Shown here piece after piece: positions 16,711 through 25,221 of a stretch of DNA of 64,000 nucleotides. This DNA is from Mucilaginibacter geliditolerans (GTDB taxonomy: Bacteria > Bacteroidota > Bacteroidia > Sphingobacteriales > Sphingobacteriaceae). The position numbers and the translations under genes were made by a program. The first letter of the stretch is position 1, and each line of letters starts with the position of its first letter. The notes under the pieces were generated by a model. That model did not search any database. It was given only the letters and a program-made list of their open reading frames with translations, and was not told the origin of the DNA. The stretch is taken from contig NZ_JACHBY010000006.1 of NCBI RefSeq assembly GCF_014200495.1, positions 310,001 through 374,000 of the forward strand, in the 5' to 3' direction.

Positions 16711-17196
16711 ATGAAAACATTTAAAAAAATCCTCAGCTTTTCTATTATCGTGTCGGTGGCTTTTTTTGGCTGCGGAAAGAAAAGCGATGTTTCACCTTCA
16801 GGCAGCACATCATCATCATGGACAATTGCAGGAAATAACTATAATTCAACCACCACCGCGTTTACCAATAACGAACTTTTGGGTATTGATCAAAAGGTGA
16901 GCACCGAGCCTAATATTGGCATTCAATTTAATGCCACACCCGCTGCCGGTACTTACACCATAGTAAATCAATATAATGCAACTGTTGGCAACGGGCAATG
17001 CTCAATTCTTGAGTCAATTGGAAATGCCGTGTATGTATCAGATAACGGCGGTACTGTAACGGTCACTGTTTCAAACGGAAAGATAACAGCTTCATTTAAA
17101 AATATTGCAATGGGTATGCTTTCTGCAGTTAACAATAATGGGACTTTTGAATTTGTCAGTGCCGGAACCAGTACAGGTACCTTAACAGAGCAATAG
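16711..17196 (+). CDS. Small lipoprotein of unknown function
   Basis: A 161-residue lipoprotein with a signal ending at C21 (lipobox FFGC) and a low-complexity Ser/Gly linker. The body is beta-rich (WTIAGNNYNSTTTAF, GIQFNATPAAGTYTIVNQY, GGTVTVTVSNGKITASFKNI), resembling small surface-exposed Bacteroidota proteins with an Ig-like or jelly-roll fold, but no family is named. It is transcribed alone from operator site 5. Confidence 0.7.
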   Translation: MKTFKKILSFSIIVSVAFFGCGKKSDVSPSGSTSSSWTIAGNNYNSTTTAFTNNELLGIDQKVSTEPNIGIQFNATPAAGTYTIVNQYNATVGNGQCSILESIGNAVYVSDNGGTVTVTVSNGKITASFKNIAMGMLSAVNNNGTFEFVSAGTSTGTLTEQ

Positions 17197-17414
17197 TTTT
17201 CGTAATTCGCAAAAACCTGTCGTTGCCTTTATGTTTAATGATAGGATTAATTAAGCTGTCCGGTGCAAAAGGACACGATTTTTTAGCCTCGCATATGCGG
17301 AGCTTTTTGCGTTTCAGGGAGTAAACAACCATTCATTTTAATTATTAAGCATACAAAGCCGCAATTATTTAAGCCACCTGAGTTTTCATCTCAACTGTAG
17401 CAGACGCTTAAACC

Positions 17415-17624
17415 TTCGTTCGGGATTTTATGTAAATCTGAACTACCAGCCCTGGAACGCCACCTGGAAATTCGGTTATAATAAAGAAAAGACGGAGACC
17501 GACTATGACGACGACGGTAATCCATATACATCTACCAACTCAAAATTTGTAGGACAAACGGTAAATGATGTGCCTGCGCTGGCCAGCAGATTTATGGATG
17601 CTGGTGTTTTTTTATCGATAGCCT
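17415..17624 (+). pseudogene. Orphan C-terminal coding fragment
   Basis: In an otherwise gene-free stretch (17197-17836), an open frame without a start codon encodes about 69 residues of credible protein (FYVNLNYQPWNATWKFGYNK, then an acidic loop with DDDGNPY, ending VFLSIA and TGA). The composition looks like an outer-membrane or surface protein C terminus. No ATG precedes it, so it is probably the 3' remnant of a deleted gene. The family is not recognised. The flanking bases show nothing else apart from operator site 6. Confidence 0.4.
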
Positions 17625-17751
17625 GAGCGAGCTACTGAGGCAAAAACGTTCTTCTGAGTAAAGTATGCTGAAGATCCATAAGCATAGCTTACCCGCTGCG
17701 CGACTATTACCGATCAACCCTATTTCCAAAATTGCAAAAGTGAACAGTCTA

Positions 17752-17821
17752 TGTTGCTGGTCGATTTTAAATGTCGTTGGTCTAATAAAATTTTCGGTTC
17801 AAAAACCCTGGATTAAATTTG
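17752..17821 (+). promoter_or_regulatory. Island operator site 6 plus -7 box
   Basis: Half-sites TGTTGCTGGTCGA (17752-17764) and TGTCGTTGGTCTA (17772-17784), the closest to consensus. After 29 bases comes TAAATTTG (17814-17821). The first half-site and linker are nearly identical to those of site 4 on the other strand. Confidence 0.77.
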
Positions 17822-17836
17822 AGAAAAACATTTACT

Positions 17837-19003
17837 ATGAAACGTTTCCTCAAACTCCTGATCATTGTTCTATGCACAATTACTGTTATTACTTCCTGTA
17901 GCAAATCGGGCGTTACCCCGAAAATAAAACCTGATACTACCGGCACTAAAACCGGAACCACAACCGGTACAGGCGCTGTAGACGTTTATGTGGCGGGTAC
18001 TTACTCAAATCTTACTACATATCTACACGGGCAAGCTTGCTATTGGAAAAACGGAACGCTGGTATTGTTACCCGCGCCCAGCAACCCTTCCCAGGCGTTT
18101 TCGGTTTCGGTTTTAGGAAGCGATGTATACGTATCAGGCTGTTACGGCTCACCTGAAAGTCCGGCCCTATGGAAAAACGGACTGCTTATTCCTTCGGCAT
18201 CGGCCCCAACTGGCCCATGGGGTGCAAGGGCAACCTGCATGGCCGTCTCAAATAACACGCTCTATGTGGGTATCGATACGTACACTTATACAAACATTGC
18301 AACTACTGCTGAATACCTTGCTATTACCGGAACGAAGTCGGTAGAATCAGGTTTGCCCGACGGTAATAACCAGCCTATGGTTAAATCCATCTGTGCTTCT
18401 GGTAGTACGGTATATAGCGCTGGCACCGGATACATTTCTTTTACCAGCAGCTTTACGGCAACCATCCCTGTTTACTGGGCAAACTCAACTGAACAACCGT
18501 TTTTGTTTCCAAGCGAGTTTGGTAGCGCTATGTATAAGTTTGGCGTTGCGTATAGCATAACAACTTCAGGAACTAATGTGTACGCCGTAGGAGAGATAAA
18601 AGGTTCAAATGACCCAAATGGCGCTTCTGCCAGTTCTGCCCCGGTGTTGTGGAAAAATAATGTGGCAACCATTCTTAGTGAAACAGCGCCGGGCATTTGG
18701 ACGGGTGGGGCAGCAACAGGTGTAGCTGTATCAAATAATGATGTTTACATTGCCGGCTATCTTTCTCAAATTAATGGAGAAGAACCGGTATTATGGAAAA
18801 ATGGCGTAATGACACAACTACCGCAGCATTCCGGTGATGCGTTGCCGAGCGGCATTGCTGTTAACGGCAGCGATGTGTATATATGTGGCATCGATGGTGT
18901 TTCCACCAATTCGGCTTGTTATTGGAAAAACGGAACAGAGACCTTATTGACCGACGGAACATCTGACTGTGCAGCACACGGCATTTTAGTGGTTCAGCAT
19001 TGA
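17837..19003 (+). CDS. Lipoprotein with WKNG-type propeller repeats
   Basis: A 388-residue lipoprotein: signal ending at C21 (lipobox VITSC), a Thr/Gly-rich linker, then six to eight repeats of about 45 residues with the pattern (V/I)YVxGxx...(P/A)xx(W/Y)WKNGxxxxL. The repeats suggest a beta-propeller resembling Bacteroidota surface repeat proteins of unknown role. A TTG start 18 bp upstream is possible in frame, but that TTG is part of the -7 box of site 6, so ATG 17837 is preferred. Transcribed alone. Confidence 0.75.
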   Translation: MKRFLKLLIIVLCTITVITSCSKSGVTPKIKPDTTGTKTGTTTGTGAVDVYVAGTYSNLTTYLHGQACYWKNGTLVLLPAPSNPSQAFSVSVLGSDVYVSGCYGSPESPALWKNGLLIPSASAPTGPWGARATCMAVSNNTLYVGIDTYTYTNIATTAEYLAITGTKSVESGLPDGNNQPMVKSICASGSTVYSAGTGYISFTSSFTATIPVYWANSTEQPFLFPSEFGSAMYKFGVAYSITTSGTNVYAVGEIKGSNDPNGASASSAPVLWKNNVATILSETAPGIWTGGAATGVAVSNNDVYIAGYLSQINGEEPVLWKNGVMTQLPQHSGDALPSGIAVNGSDVYICGIDGVSTNSACYWKNGTETLLTDGTSDCAAHGILVVQH

Positions 19004-19079
19004 TTAAATGAATCGTTTTATAATATTTTAGATAATTTAATATAAGTATTCAAGTAGACATTGCCATAAAATTTAAGTC

Positions 19080-19670
19080 ATGCCATTAACGTCTTTAGCA
19101 AAATCAGCCATGTTAGCTATAGCAATAACCATAATTGCTATTGGCACATGAGAAATCCGTTTAGGCACCAGGGAATAAAGCCCGATTTTGATGATGATGC
19201 CGAACTTTGGTCCAATAAAAGGGCAATGGTATATGGATCATCTGATAAATTCACTGTGATTTTAGGTTCATCACGAGGGGTATTTGATATTGACATACGC
19301 ACCTATGAGCGGATGACAGGCAAACAGGTTGTGCAATTGTCGATGAACGGGGCTTCGCCCAGAACGGCGCTGGATGATTTGGCCAATGATCCTAAATTTA
19401 AAGGCAAATTAATTTTAGACGTAACAGAAACCCTGTTTTTCAATAACCAGCAGCGGCCCGGTGGCGGATATCGAAGCAAATTTGTACCCTAAAACCGGCT
19501 ATTGGGACAAGTTGCTTGCGGCCACGGGCTGTAAAGGGATATACAATGCGGATTATTCGGCTATTAGCCATTTTGCTTGTCCTGAATTTTCGCACCTGCA
19601 ACCCAGAGAAGCCGCTATATTCACCAAAAACATTGTTACCATCCTCAAAAATGAAAAAGGGTGGAATTAA
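19080..19670 (+). pseudogene. Broken SGNH-like membrane protein gene
   Basis: Three pieces of one ancestral gene. From ATG 19080 a membrane helix (MLAIAITIIAIG) reads into a TGA at 19149-19151, where a tryptophan codon would be expected. After a frame change, 19148-19492 encodes FTVILGSSRGVFDIDIRTYE and LILDVTETLFF, resembling the N-terminal half of SGNH-type acylhydrolase-like membrane proteins. The next frame, to 19670, encodes the C-terminal part (GYWDKLLAATGCKGIYNADY, FSHLQPREAAIFTKN). Roughly 150 residues of the usual middle are missing. Nonsense change, frameshift and deletion together mark it as dead. Confidence 0.65.
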
Positions 19671-19878
19671 GTATTCAAAACGACCACGGAATTAATTTTT
19701 AGTTATGGTTTTCAACTCTTTTACCTTCATCGCATTTTTTATTGTTACCTTGATATTGCATAATCTTCCGTTTTCTGATTGAACACCGATGTAAGATATT
19801 TATATCGCACAAATCTGATTCCTTATTTACTAAATCATACAATGAAACGGGTATATAAAGTTAAATACCAAATAACCT

Positions 19879-21321
19879 TTAAAACTTTCCAACCTGGCCT
19901 TTAAGCTGCTGCAGGATCTTCTGTGCATTAAAGCCTACGCCGTCTTTAAAAACGAATTGTACTTTTTCAATATTATTAATATTGTCTGCCACGTTTCCAT
20001 CAATCACCACCATATCAGCGTGCTTACCAACTTCCAGTGACCCAATAGTTGACTGCGCCTGTAATGCAACCGCTCCGTTGTAAGTAGCTATGCGTATCGC
20101 TTCAATGGCCGTAAATCCCGCCTTCGTCAATAATTCAATGGCACGCAAGCTTCCATACCCTGCCAGCACATTACCGTTACCTGTCGGGTCAGTTCCAGCA
20201 GTAAGCAAGCCCCCGGCACCGGCAAACTCTTTCTCCATAACAAGTTCCTTGGTCATTGCACTATCCATATCGGCACTTTTTTCGTGGCTATAATATTTTA
20301 AGTACATATCCCTGGTATCGGGCGACATGGCGTCAAACGCCTGTTGTTTTGGTATGGTATCCTGTTTGCACAATCCTTCAAAAACGGCAAGAGTAGAAGT
20401 AAGGATCACTTTGTTTTTAACAAGTATGTTTATCAGGTCTTTTATTTCTTTGCCACGCGGGTTGATATGTTTAAAGGGGTTCAGTTCAGAAACGCAGGCA
20501 TCTTCTCCTTTACCGGGTATAAAATCAGTGGCAGCAAAAAAGCCGTGTTCCAGTTGATCTATACCCATTTCTGCCGCTTCACGATAAGTTACCGCGCACA
20601 AATGCCCTGTTATTTTTAATCCTCTTGCATGGGCAGCATCAATCGCGGCTTTCAAAACAGCGCGGTTAAGGTTCATGTAAGCCTTAAAAGAAGTGAAGCC
20701 TTCATCAGCCCAAAAGTTTACAAATCTTTTTGCCTCTTCGGTAGTGGTTATTTCATGCATCTGGGGTGCAAAGCCACCCGCCCCTTCCATATACGGCGCC
20801 GTAACATACAGGGTAGGGCCAATGATCTGATGCGCATCGATTTCTTTTTTTAAGGATAGATCCGAGTAAGGCTCAACGCTTCCTGCCGTGCGTGCTGTAG
20901 TTACGCCGCATGCAAAATAAAGCCTGGGGAAGCTTACCGGCAATTGCTTATAATGTATGTAATAGGGTGAAATACTGGCATCAGGATAAAACATGTGTTC
21001 GTGCAGCAACACATAACCCGGCAATACTGTTTTCCCTGTACAGTCAATTATAGTTGCACCAGGAGGAATATGTACTACTTTTGTTTTGCCCGTACTTATG
21101 ATAATTCCATGCGCTATTACAATCGTTTCATCACTTAAAACGGTTTTATGAATAACATCTCCAAAATAGCAATGGGTAAGCGCTATGGTATCCTGCTTAT
21201 AAGAAATATAAGCCTGGATAGCATAAGGATAAGCAGACTGTGCATAAAGCTTGCATGAAAAAACCAAGCAGAAAAAAACTGTAATAACGGTTTTACCGAT
21301 ACCCTTTAACAGCTTTTTCAT
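19879..21321 (-). CDS. Exported amidohydrolase (imidazolonepropionase-like)
   Basis: A 480-residue amidohydrolase with a signal peptide (residues about 10-27, ending KLYAQ). The metal centre motifs are present: HEH after the PGYVLLH strand (H107/H109 region), a candidate bridging lysine in TSFKAYMNL, histidines in KITGHLCAV and QLEHGFF, and the catalytic aspartate in TAGTDPTGNG. The small beta-sandwich domain closes with the GKHADMVVIDGN motif. It should hydrolyse amide or cyclic amide bonds in the periplasm, such as dipeptides or imides. It lies 24 bp downstream of the small secreted protein, so both are probably transcribed from operator site 7. Confidence 0.88.
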   Translation of the reverse strand: MKKLLKGIGKTVITVFFCLVFSCKLYAQSAYPYAIQAYISYKQDTIALTHCYFGDVIHKTVLSDETIVIAHGIIISTGKTKVVHIPPGATIIDCTGKTVLPGYVLLHEHMFYPDASISPYYIHYKQLPVSFPRLYFACGVTTARTAGSVEPYSDLSLKKEIDAHQIIGPTLYVTAPYMEGAGGFAPQMHEITTTEEAKRFVNFWADEGFTSFKAYMNLNRAVLKAAIDAAHARGLKITGHLCAVTYREAAEMGIDQLEHGFFAATDFIPGKGEDACVSELNPFKHINPRGKEIKDLINILVKNKVILTSTLAVFEGLCKQDTIPKQQAFDAMSPDTRDMYLKYYSHEKSADMDSAMTKELVMEKEFAGAGGLLTAGTDPTGNGNVLAGYGSLRAIELLTKAGFTAIEAIRIATYNGAVALQAQSTIGSLEVGKHADMVVIDGNVADNINNIEKVQFVFKDGVGFNAQKILQQLKGQVGKF

Positions 21322-21345
21322 GTTTTTGCATTTTATTGAAACTAA

Positions 21346-21708
21346 TTATTTAGAGCGCAACATTTTAAGATGCAACTTGTGACCATTAGGTAAGGCAACA
21401 TTGGAACTTAGCGAATCAGTATAGTAAGTCCCCGTTATTTTTGCCTGACCGTAATTCTCTGTTATTATAAAAGAAAAATTATTTCCGGCAACCTTACCGC
21501 TGTCAATATCAACACTGCCTCCATCCGGGCCAACAACGGCACCGGTAAGTGTATTATTGGTTTGTGTCAGATTATAAACGAAGGTAGCCGAATCTGTACT
21601 GTGGGGACGAATCAGATGACCGATCCATTTGCCTGAAAGGTTGATTTGTGTAAATGCCATCAGCCCACATGTAAGCACCAATGACAATAGGATAAATTTA
21701 TTTTTCAT
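21346..21708 (-). CDS. Small secreted protein, lipocalin-like fold
   Basis: A 120-residue exported protein: signal peptide ending about residue 21 (LMAFTQ), then INLSGKWIGHL, a start typical of small lipocalin-like Bacteroidota proteins, and strands FVYNLTQTNNTLTGAVVG and FSFIITENYGQAKITGTYY. No catalytic residues. It lies 24 bp upstream of the amidohydrolase and about 90 bp downstream of the -7 box of site 7. Confidence 0.7.
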   Translation of the reverse strand: MKNKFILLSLVLTCGLMAFTQINLSGKWIGHLIRPHSTDSATFVYNLTQTNNTLTGAVVGPDGGSVDIDSGKVAGNNFSFIITENYGQAKITGTYYTDSLSSNVALPNGHKLHLKMLRSK

Positions 21709-21795
21709 TATACTAATTTAGCTTATTACAATTTAATTTCAACCTAAATTCAGTTCTCATCATTAGGCATCCCCCTTAGCACAATAATTATACGC

Positions 21796-21865
21796 CAAAC
21801 ATACTGGTGGTTTACCACTAATTAAAATATTTTAGACGAACAGCAAAATAAACCGACGAACGAAT
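21796..21865 (-). promoter_or_regulatory. Island operator site 7 plus -7 box
   Basis: On the minus strand: ATTCGTTCGTCGG (21865-21853) and TGCTGTTCGTCTA (21845-21833), starting 20 bp apart, then 29 bases and TATGTTTG (21803-21796). It is more diverged than the others but keeps period and spacing. It overlaps the 3' end of the truncated AlbA_2 frame, whose last residues are translated operator sequence. Confidence 0.55.
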
Positions 21866-22195
21866 GGAGTTTGATAAAATTTGCTGGCCATCCACCGTTT
21901 CAATAAGGAGTTTAGGATGGTAAACCGGGTTAATCAGGTTATTATAGCCGATCATCTCTTTTTGAATGGAGGCAATCTTGGAGATACTTAAACCTATAAT
22001 GGGTCGTTTGGCAATCCCGTTTTCTTCTTCCACGCCAATTAATATATTGCCACCACCCACATTTTCAAAATCATTCGCAAAAGCACAAATTGAACGGTAT
22101 ATGGCATCCGGATTCCATCCCTCTTTAAATTCGAGCCTTTCCGATTCAACAGAACGGGCGTTTAATAAATCTTCAATATTGATGTGTAATGACAT
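21818..22195 (-). pseudogene. AlbA_2/Schlafen-like protein, truncated
   Basis: A 125-residue frame. Residues 1-107 are the start of an AlbA_2 (divergent AAA-4) DNA-binding domain: ESERLEFKEGWNPDAIYRSI, CAFANDFENVGGGNILIGVE and the KEMIGYNNLINP segment. Family members usually run to 400-500 residues. After VDGQQIL (about 21875) the frame enters operator site 7 and ends in 18 unrelated residues, so the rest of the gene has been lost at this junction. It is the last cargo gene before direct repeat B. Confidence 0.65.
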
Positions 22196-22344
22196 GCTGT
22201 AAAAATAAGCAGGAATGTCATAGTATCGAATTAAAATTTAATTCTCCATTTTTAAACCCGCGAGATAAATTTTCTATCGCTGTGTTACTTATTTGTTACT
22301 TTTTGAATGTAACTAATTGTGAGCTAGTTACAAATTCAATCCCG

Positions 22345-22465
22345 GCCATAGGGGTTCAAATGTAAGGAATTTAGTATTACAATTATATAAGGCCAGTTTA
22401 TATAGAAGCACCAGGCATAAGTGGGTTTTCTTTAAAAAAAACATGCTGTAATTTTTCAAAGCTAT
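22345..22465. repeat. Direct repeat B: right flank of the island
   Basis: A 121-bp copy of the hemW-leader sequence at 4440-4559, same orientation, about 93% identical. It contains the hemW start triplet complement CCAT but no hemW coding sequence beyond it. It lies between the truncated AlbA_2 gene and the membrane LytTR gene. An adjoining short inverted pair GTAACTA / TAGTTAC precedes it (about 22310-22332). The rest of the 22196-22511 gap holds nothing recognisable. Confidence 0.75.
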
Positions 22466-22511
22466 ATCATTCTAATATATTTAGAAGTTAGTTCATTCGC
22501 CAAAGAAAATT

Positions 22512-23417
22512 ATGCGGTTTATAAATTTCGGTATGCAAGTTTTTAATAGCAAGATGGATTATCCTCTTAGATATCAATCCAAGAACTTAGCCAAAATTGC
22601 ATTTATCCAGTTTTTACTAATTTTTGTTACCCTTTACTTTTTCAGGCCATTTACTGTAAATGTTTCGGAGCAAAAGATGAATTATTTAACAATTTGCTGT
22701 TTACATGCACTATTGCCTGCATTTATTGTTTACCTGTATATTAATACACTTACCCGTTTCAGAAAAAAGCATCCCATAAATGACTGGACACTAAAAAAGG
22801 AATTTTTTCACACAGCAATTGTATTTTTGATTATAGGCTTGTCAGGCTTTTTATTACGGAGCGTAATTTATACTAACCCGGACAATATTTCATGGCGCTA
22901 TTTATGGGAAGAAATAAGAAATGCTTATTTGGCGGGCATTGTATTCTGCTTTTATTTGATTTTTAGTAAGTTTTATTTTAGTCCTACCATTGATGAATCA
23001 CCCAATTATCATCCTCTTGCAGTTAGTTTGGAACCTGTAAAACAAGATTTAGCGGCACCTTCAATATTTATAAAAGCTCACGTTAGGATTGACGATTTCT
23101 ATTTTAAGGCTGATGACTTATTGTTTGCCAAAGCTGACGGGAATTATGTTATGATATACATTCTTGAAGATGGCTTTTTAAAAAGTGAGCTTAAAAGAAT
23201 TTCATTAAAGCAATTGGAAATACAACTTGTTGCTTATCCTTATTTACTGCGATGCCATCGCGCTTACTTATTGAATGTTAAACGGGTAGTTAAACTTTCA
23301 GGAAATTCACAGGGATATTTAATTTCATTTGATAGAACGGAAGACAAAGTACCTGTTTCACGGGCATACTTAAATGTTTTTGATCAGGTTTATCAGCAGG
23401 CCAATGTAGCCTGTTAG
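22512..23417 (+). CDS. Membrane-anchored LytTR transcription regulator
   Basis: A 301-residue protein. Four hydrophobic helices occupy about residues 27-155 (IAFIQFLLIFVTLYFF, LTICCLHALLPAFIVYLYI, TAIVFLIIGLSGFLL, AYLAGIVFCFYLIFS), followed by a linker and a C-terminal LytTR DNA-binding domain (about 195-298: FKADDLLFAKADGNYVMIYI, YLLRCHRAYLLNVKRVVKL). There is no receiver domain, so it senses by its membrane part or by partners. It lies just outside direct repeat B. Internal ATGs at 22533 and 22554 are alternative starts. Confidence 0.85.
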   Translation: MRFINFGMQVFNSKMDYPLRYQSKNLAKIAFIQFLLIFVTLYFFRPFTVNVSEQKMNYLTICCLHALLPAFIVYLYINTLTRFRKKHPINDWTLKKEFFHTAIVFLIIGLSGFLLRSVIYTNPDNISWRYLWEEIRNAYLAGIVFCFYLIFSKFYFSPTIDESPNYHPLAVSLEPVKQDLAAPSIFIKAHVRIDDFYFKADDLLFAKADGNYVMIYILEDGFLKSELKRISLKQLEIQLVAYPYLLRCHRAYLLNVKRVVKLSGNSQGYLISFDRTEDKVPVSRAYLNVFDQVYQQANVAC

Positions 23418-23547
23418 TTGTATCCTTGTCATCCATCACAAAACATAGTTACTCGTCACAACCTTTTAGCATAGCTTTTTAGTTCATGTATTTTTGAAGA
23501 GTCAATGCCGAAACAATTCCTGCGGCTTTGGTTTTCTCAATAAAATT

Positions 23548-25065
23548 ATGAAAAACATAAAAAATACAGCTTTAATTATTCTTCTATTTTGTGTGATAGA
23601 GTTGATATTACACCTGATCGCTGATTATAATTCGGGATTTCACGGGGACGAATTGTTGCACATCGCAACCGGGAACCATCCTGCGTTTGGTTATATGGAG
23701 TTCCCACCAATGATTGGCTGGCTGGCCTGGATACAGGATCAATTTGGATCAACTTCGGTATTTGTCCATCACATTTTCACCCATATTGCCACAATACTAA
23801 TTTTGACTCTGATAGGATTAACTATAGTAGAATTGGGTGGAAAATCGAAAGCAGTCTTTATCGCGCTTCTTTGTATTATGATCTCGCCTGGATTTGACAG
23901 ATCGCACCAGTTGTTTCAGCCGGTTGTATTCAGCGAACTTTTTTGGGTGCTGGGTTTTTACCTGCTGGCGAAGTTTGTAAAAGAGCCAAATAGTAAAAAT
24001 TTATTTTACTTAACCCTTGCCCTCGCGTTTGGTTTTTTGACCAAGTACGACATTGTGTTTTTTATAGCTGGGATTTGCGGTCTTTTCTTTTTTAAAAACA
24101 CGCAAAAGATATTGTTAAGCAGGCAAGTATGGAAATTTATCTTATTGTTCTTTGTTATTGTAGCGCCTAATTTATGCTGGCAATACGTGCATGGTTTCCC
24201 CATGTTCCAAATGTTTTCGCGCTTATATGAAACACAACTGGATAAGTTGAGCGTTGGCGGCGTTATTGGCGAATTAATAATTGACCTTAACCCAATTACA
24301 CTGTTAATATGGCTGCCGGGATTGTTTTATATGTTTAACAGAAAGTCTAAAACAATCTATCAGCCTTTAGCCGTATGCGTCACATTATCGATACTGGTTT
24401 TGGCACTGGCAAAAGGCAAGCATTACTACTTTTTTTCAGATATCATATTTCTGATCATATTCGGCAGTATCTGGTTCGAACAAAAAGTACTGGCCTGGCG
24501 AAAATGGCTGTTATATCCTGTTAGCGCGCTGTTTATTTTAACAGGGTTGTTCCTGTTACCATGGGGGCTGATGGTATTGCCCTTGAATAGTTTTATCAGT
24601 GTTTACAAGTTAAAAAAAGAAGAAAACAGGTTTGGGATACCTGATGAGTATTACACGAAAAGCAAATGGGTGAAAACAATGTCGGCCATTAAAGCTGTTT
24701 ATGATAGTTTGCCTGCTAAAGAAAAGCATGGTTGTTTAATTTGGGGAAAACATTACAGCCAGGCAGGTGCGGTGAATCTGCTTGGCAGCGCGTATGGATT
24801 ACCCAAAGCTTTCTCTTATCATGGTAGTTTTTATTTATGGGCGCCTGGAGGACAAATGCCTGAAACGGTTATAGGCTTTACAAATGGTGAAGCAACTATT
24901 GATTTCTTTAAATCCTATTTCAACTCCGTTGTTGCGGTAAAAAAAGTGTATAATCCTTATGCGGATTTTGATAAGGATATGTACCAAACCATTTATATCT
25001 GCAAAGGGCCCAAACAAAGTTTTGATGAGTTAAAAGTTCTCTTTAAGAAAAGAGTTTTTGAATAA
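23548..25065 (+). CDS. GT39-like membrane glycosyltransferase
   Basis: A 505-residue polytopic protein of the ArnT/dolichyl-phosphate-mannose mannosyltransferase class. The first loop carries the typical catalytic region SGFHGDELLHIATGNHPAFG, followed by EFPPMIGWLAW, and about 11 hydrophobic segments follow before a soluble C-terminal part of about 150 residues. Such enzymes transfer sugars from polyprenyl-phosphate donors on the periplasmic side. The ATG at 23548 gives the hydrophobic N terminus. A terminator hairpin overlaps its stop codon. Confidence 0.8.
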   Translation: MKNIKNTALIILLFCVIELILHLIADYNSGFHGDELLHIATGNHPAFGYMEFPPMIGWLAWIQDQFGSTSVFVHHIFTHIATILILTLIGLTIVELGGKSKAVFIALLCIMISPGFDRSHQLFQPVVFSELFWVLGFYLLAKFVKEPNSKNLFYLTLALAFGFLTKYDIVFFIAGICGLFFFKNTQKILLSRQVWKFILLFFVIVAPNLCWQYVHGFPMFQMFSRLYETQLDKLSVGGVIGELIIDLNPITLLIWLPGLFYMFNRKSKTIYQPLAVCVTLSILVLALAKGKHYYFFSDIIFLIIFGSIWFEQKVLAWRKWLLYPVSALFILTGLFLLPWGLMVLPLNSFISVYKLKKEENRFGIPDEYYTKSKWVKTMSAIKAVYDSLPAKEKHGCLIWGKHYSQAGAVNLLGSAYGLPKAFSYHGSFYLWAPGGQMPETVIGFTNGEATIDFFKSYFNSVVAVKKVYNPYADFDKDMYQTIYICKGPKQSFDELKVLFKKRVFE

Positions 25066-25097
25066 CCTGCTCATTAAATTTTTAATGAGCAGGTTAT
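25062..25097 (+). terminator. Terminator hairpin after the GT39-like gene
   Basis: Perfect 17-bp arms, 25062-25078 and 25081-25097 (core AACCTGCTCATTAAA), with a two-base spacer. The stop codon TAA lies within the first arm. Confidence 0.7.
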
Positions 25098-25145
25098 CTA
25101 CCATGTTACTTTTGAACAGACGATCACATGCTAAAAGCACGCCCA

Positions 25146-25187
25146 TAAAGGGCCATTTTATATTATATAATATAAAATGGCCCTTTA
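25146..25187. repeat. 42-bp perfect palindrome
   Basis: A perfect 42-bp palindrome with the core AAAGGGCCATTTTATATTA and its complement, with no loop. It lies between the GT39-like gene and the DUF2264 gene, 35 bp before the latter's ATG. It may be a second terminator or an operator for the downstream sugar genes. Confidence 0.75.
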
Positions 25188-25221
25188 AATATACCTGCAG
25201 TTCTCTATTTTAGACGCCAAT

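Noticed and set aside
22512..23417. Membrane LytTR protein as regulator of the seven operators
   Set aside because: It lies outside the flanking repeats and has no receiver domain. The REC-LytTR protein inside the island is the better candidate, though cross-binding is not excluded.
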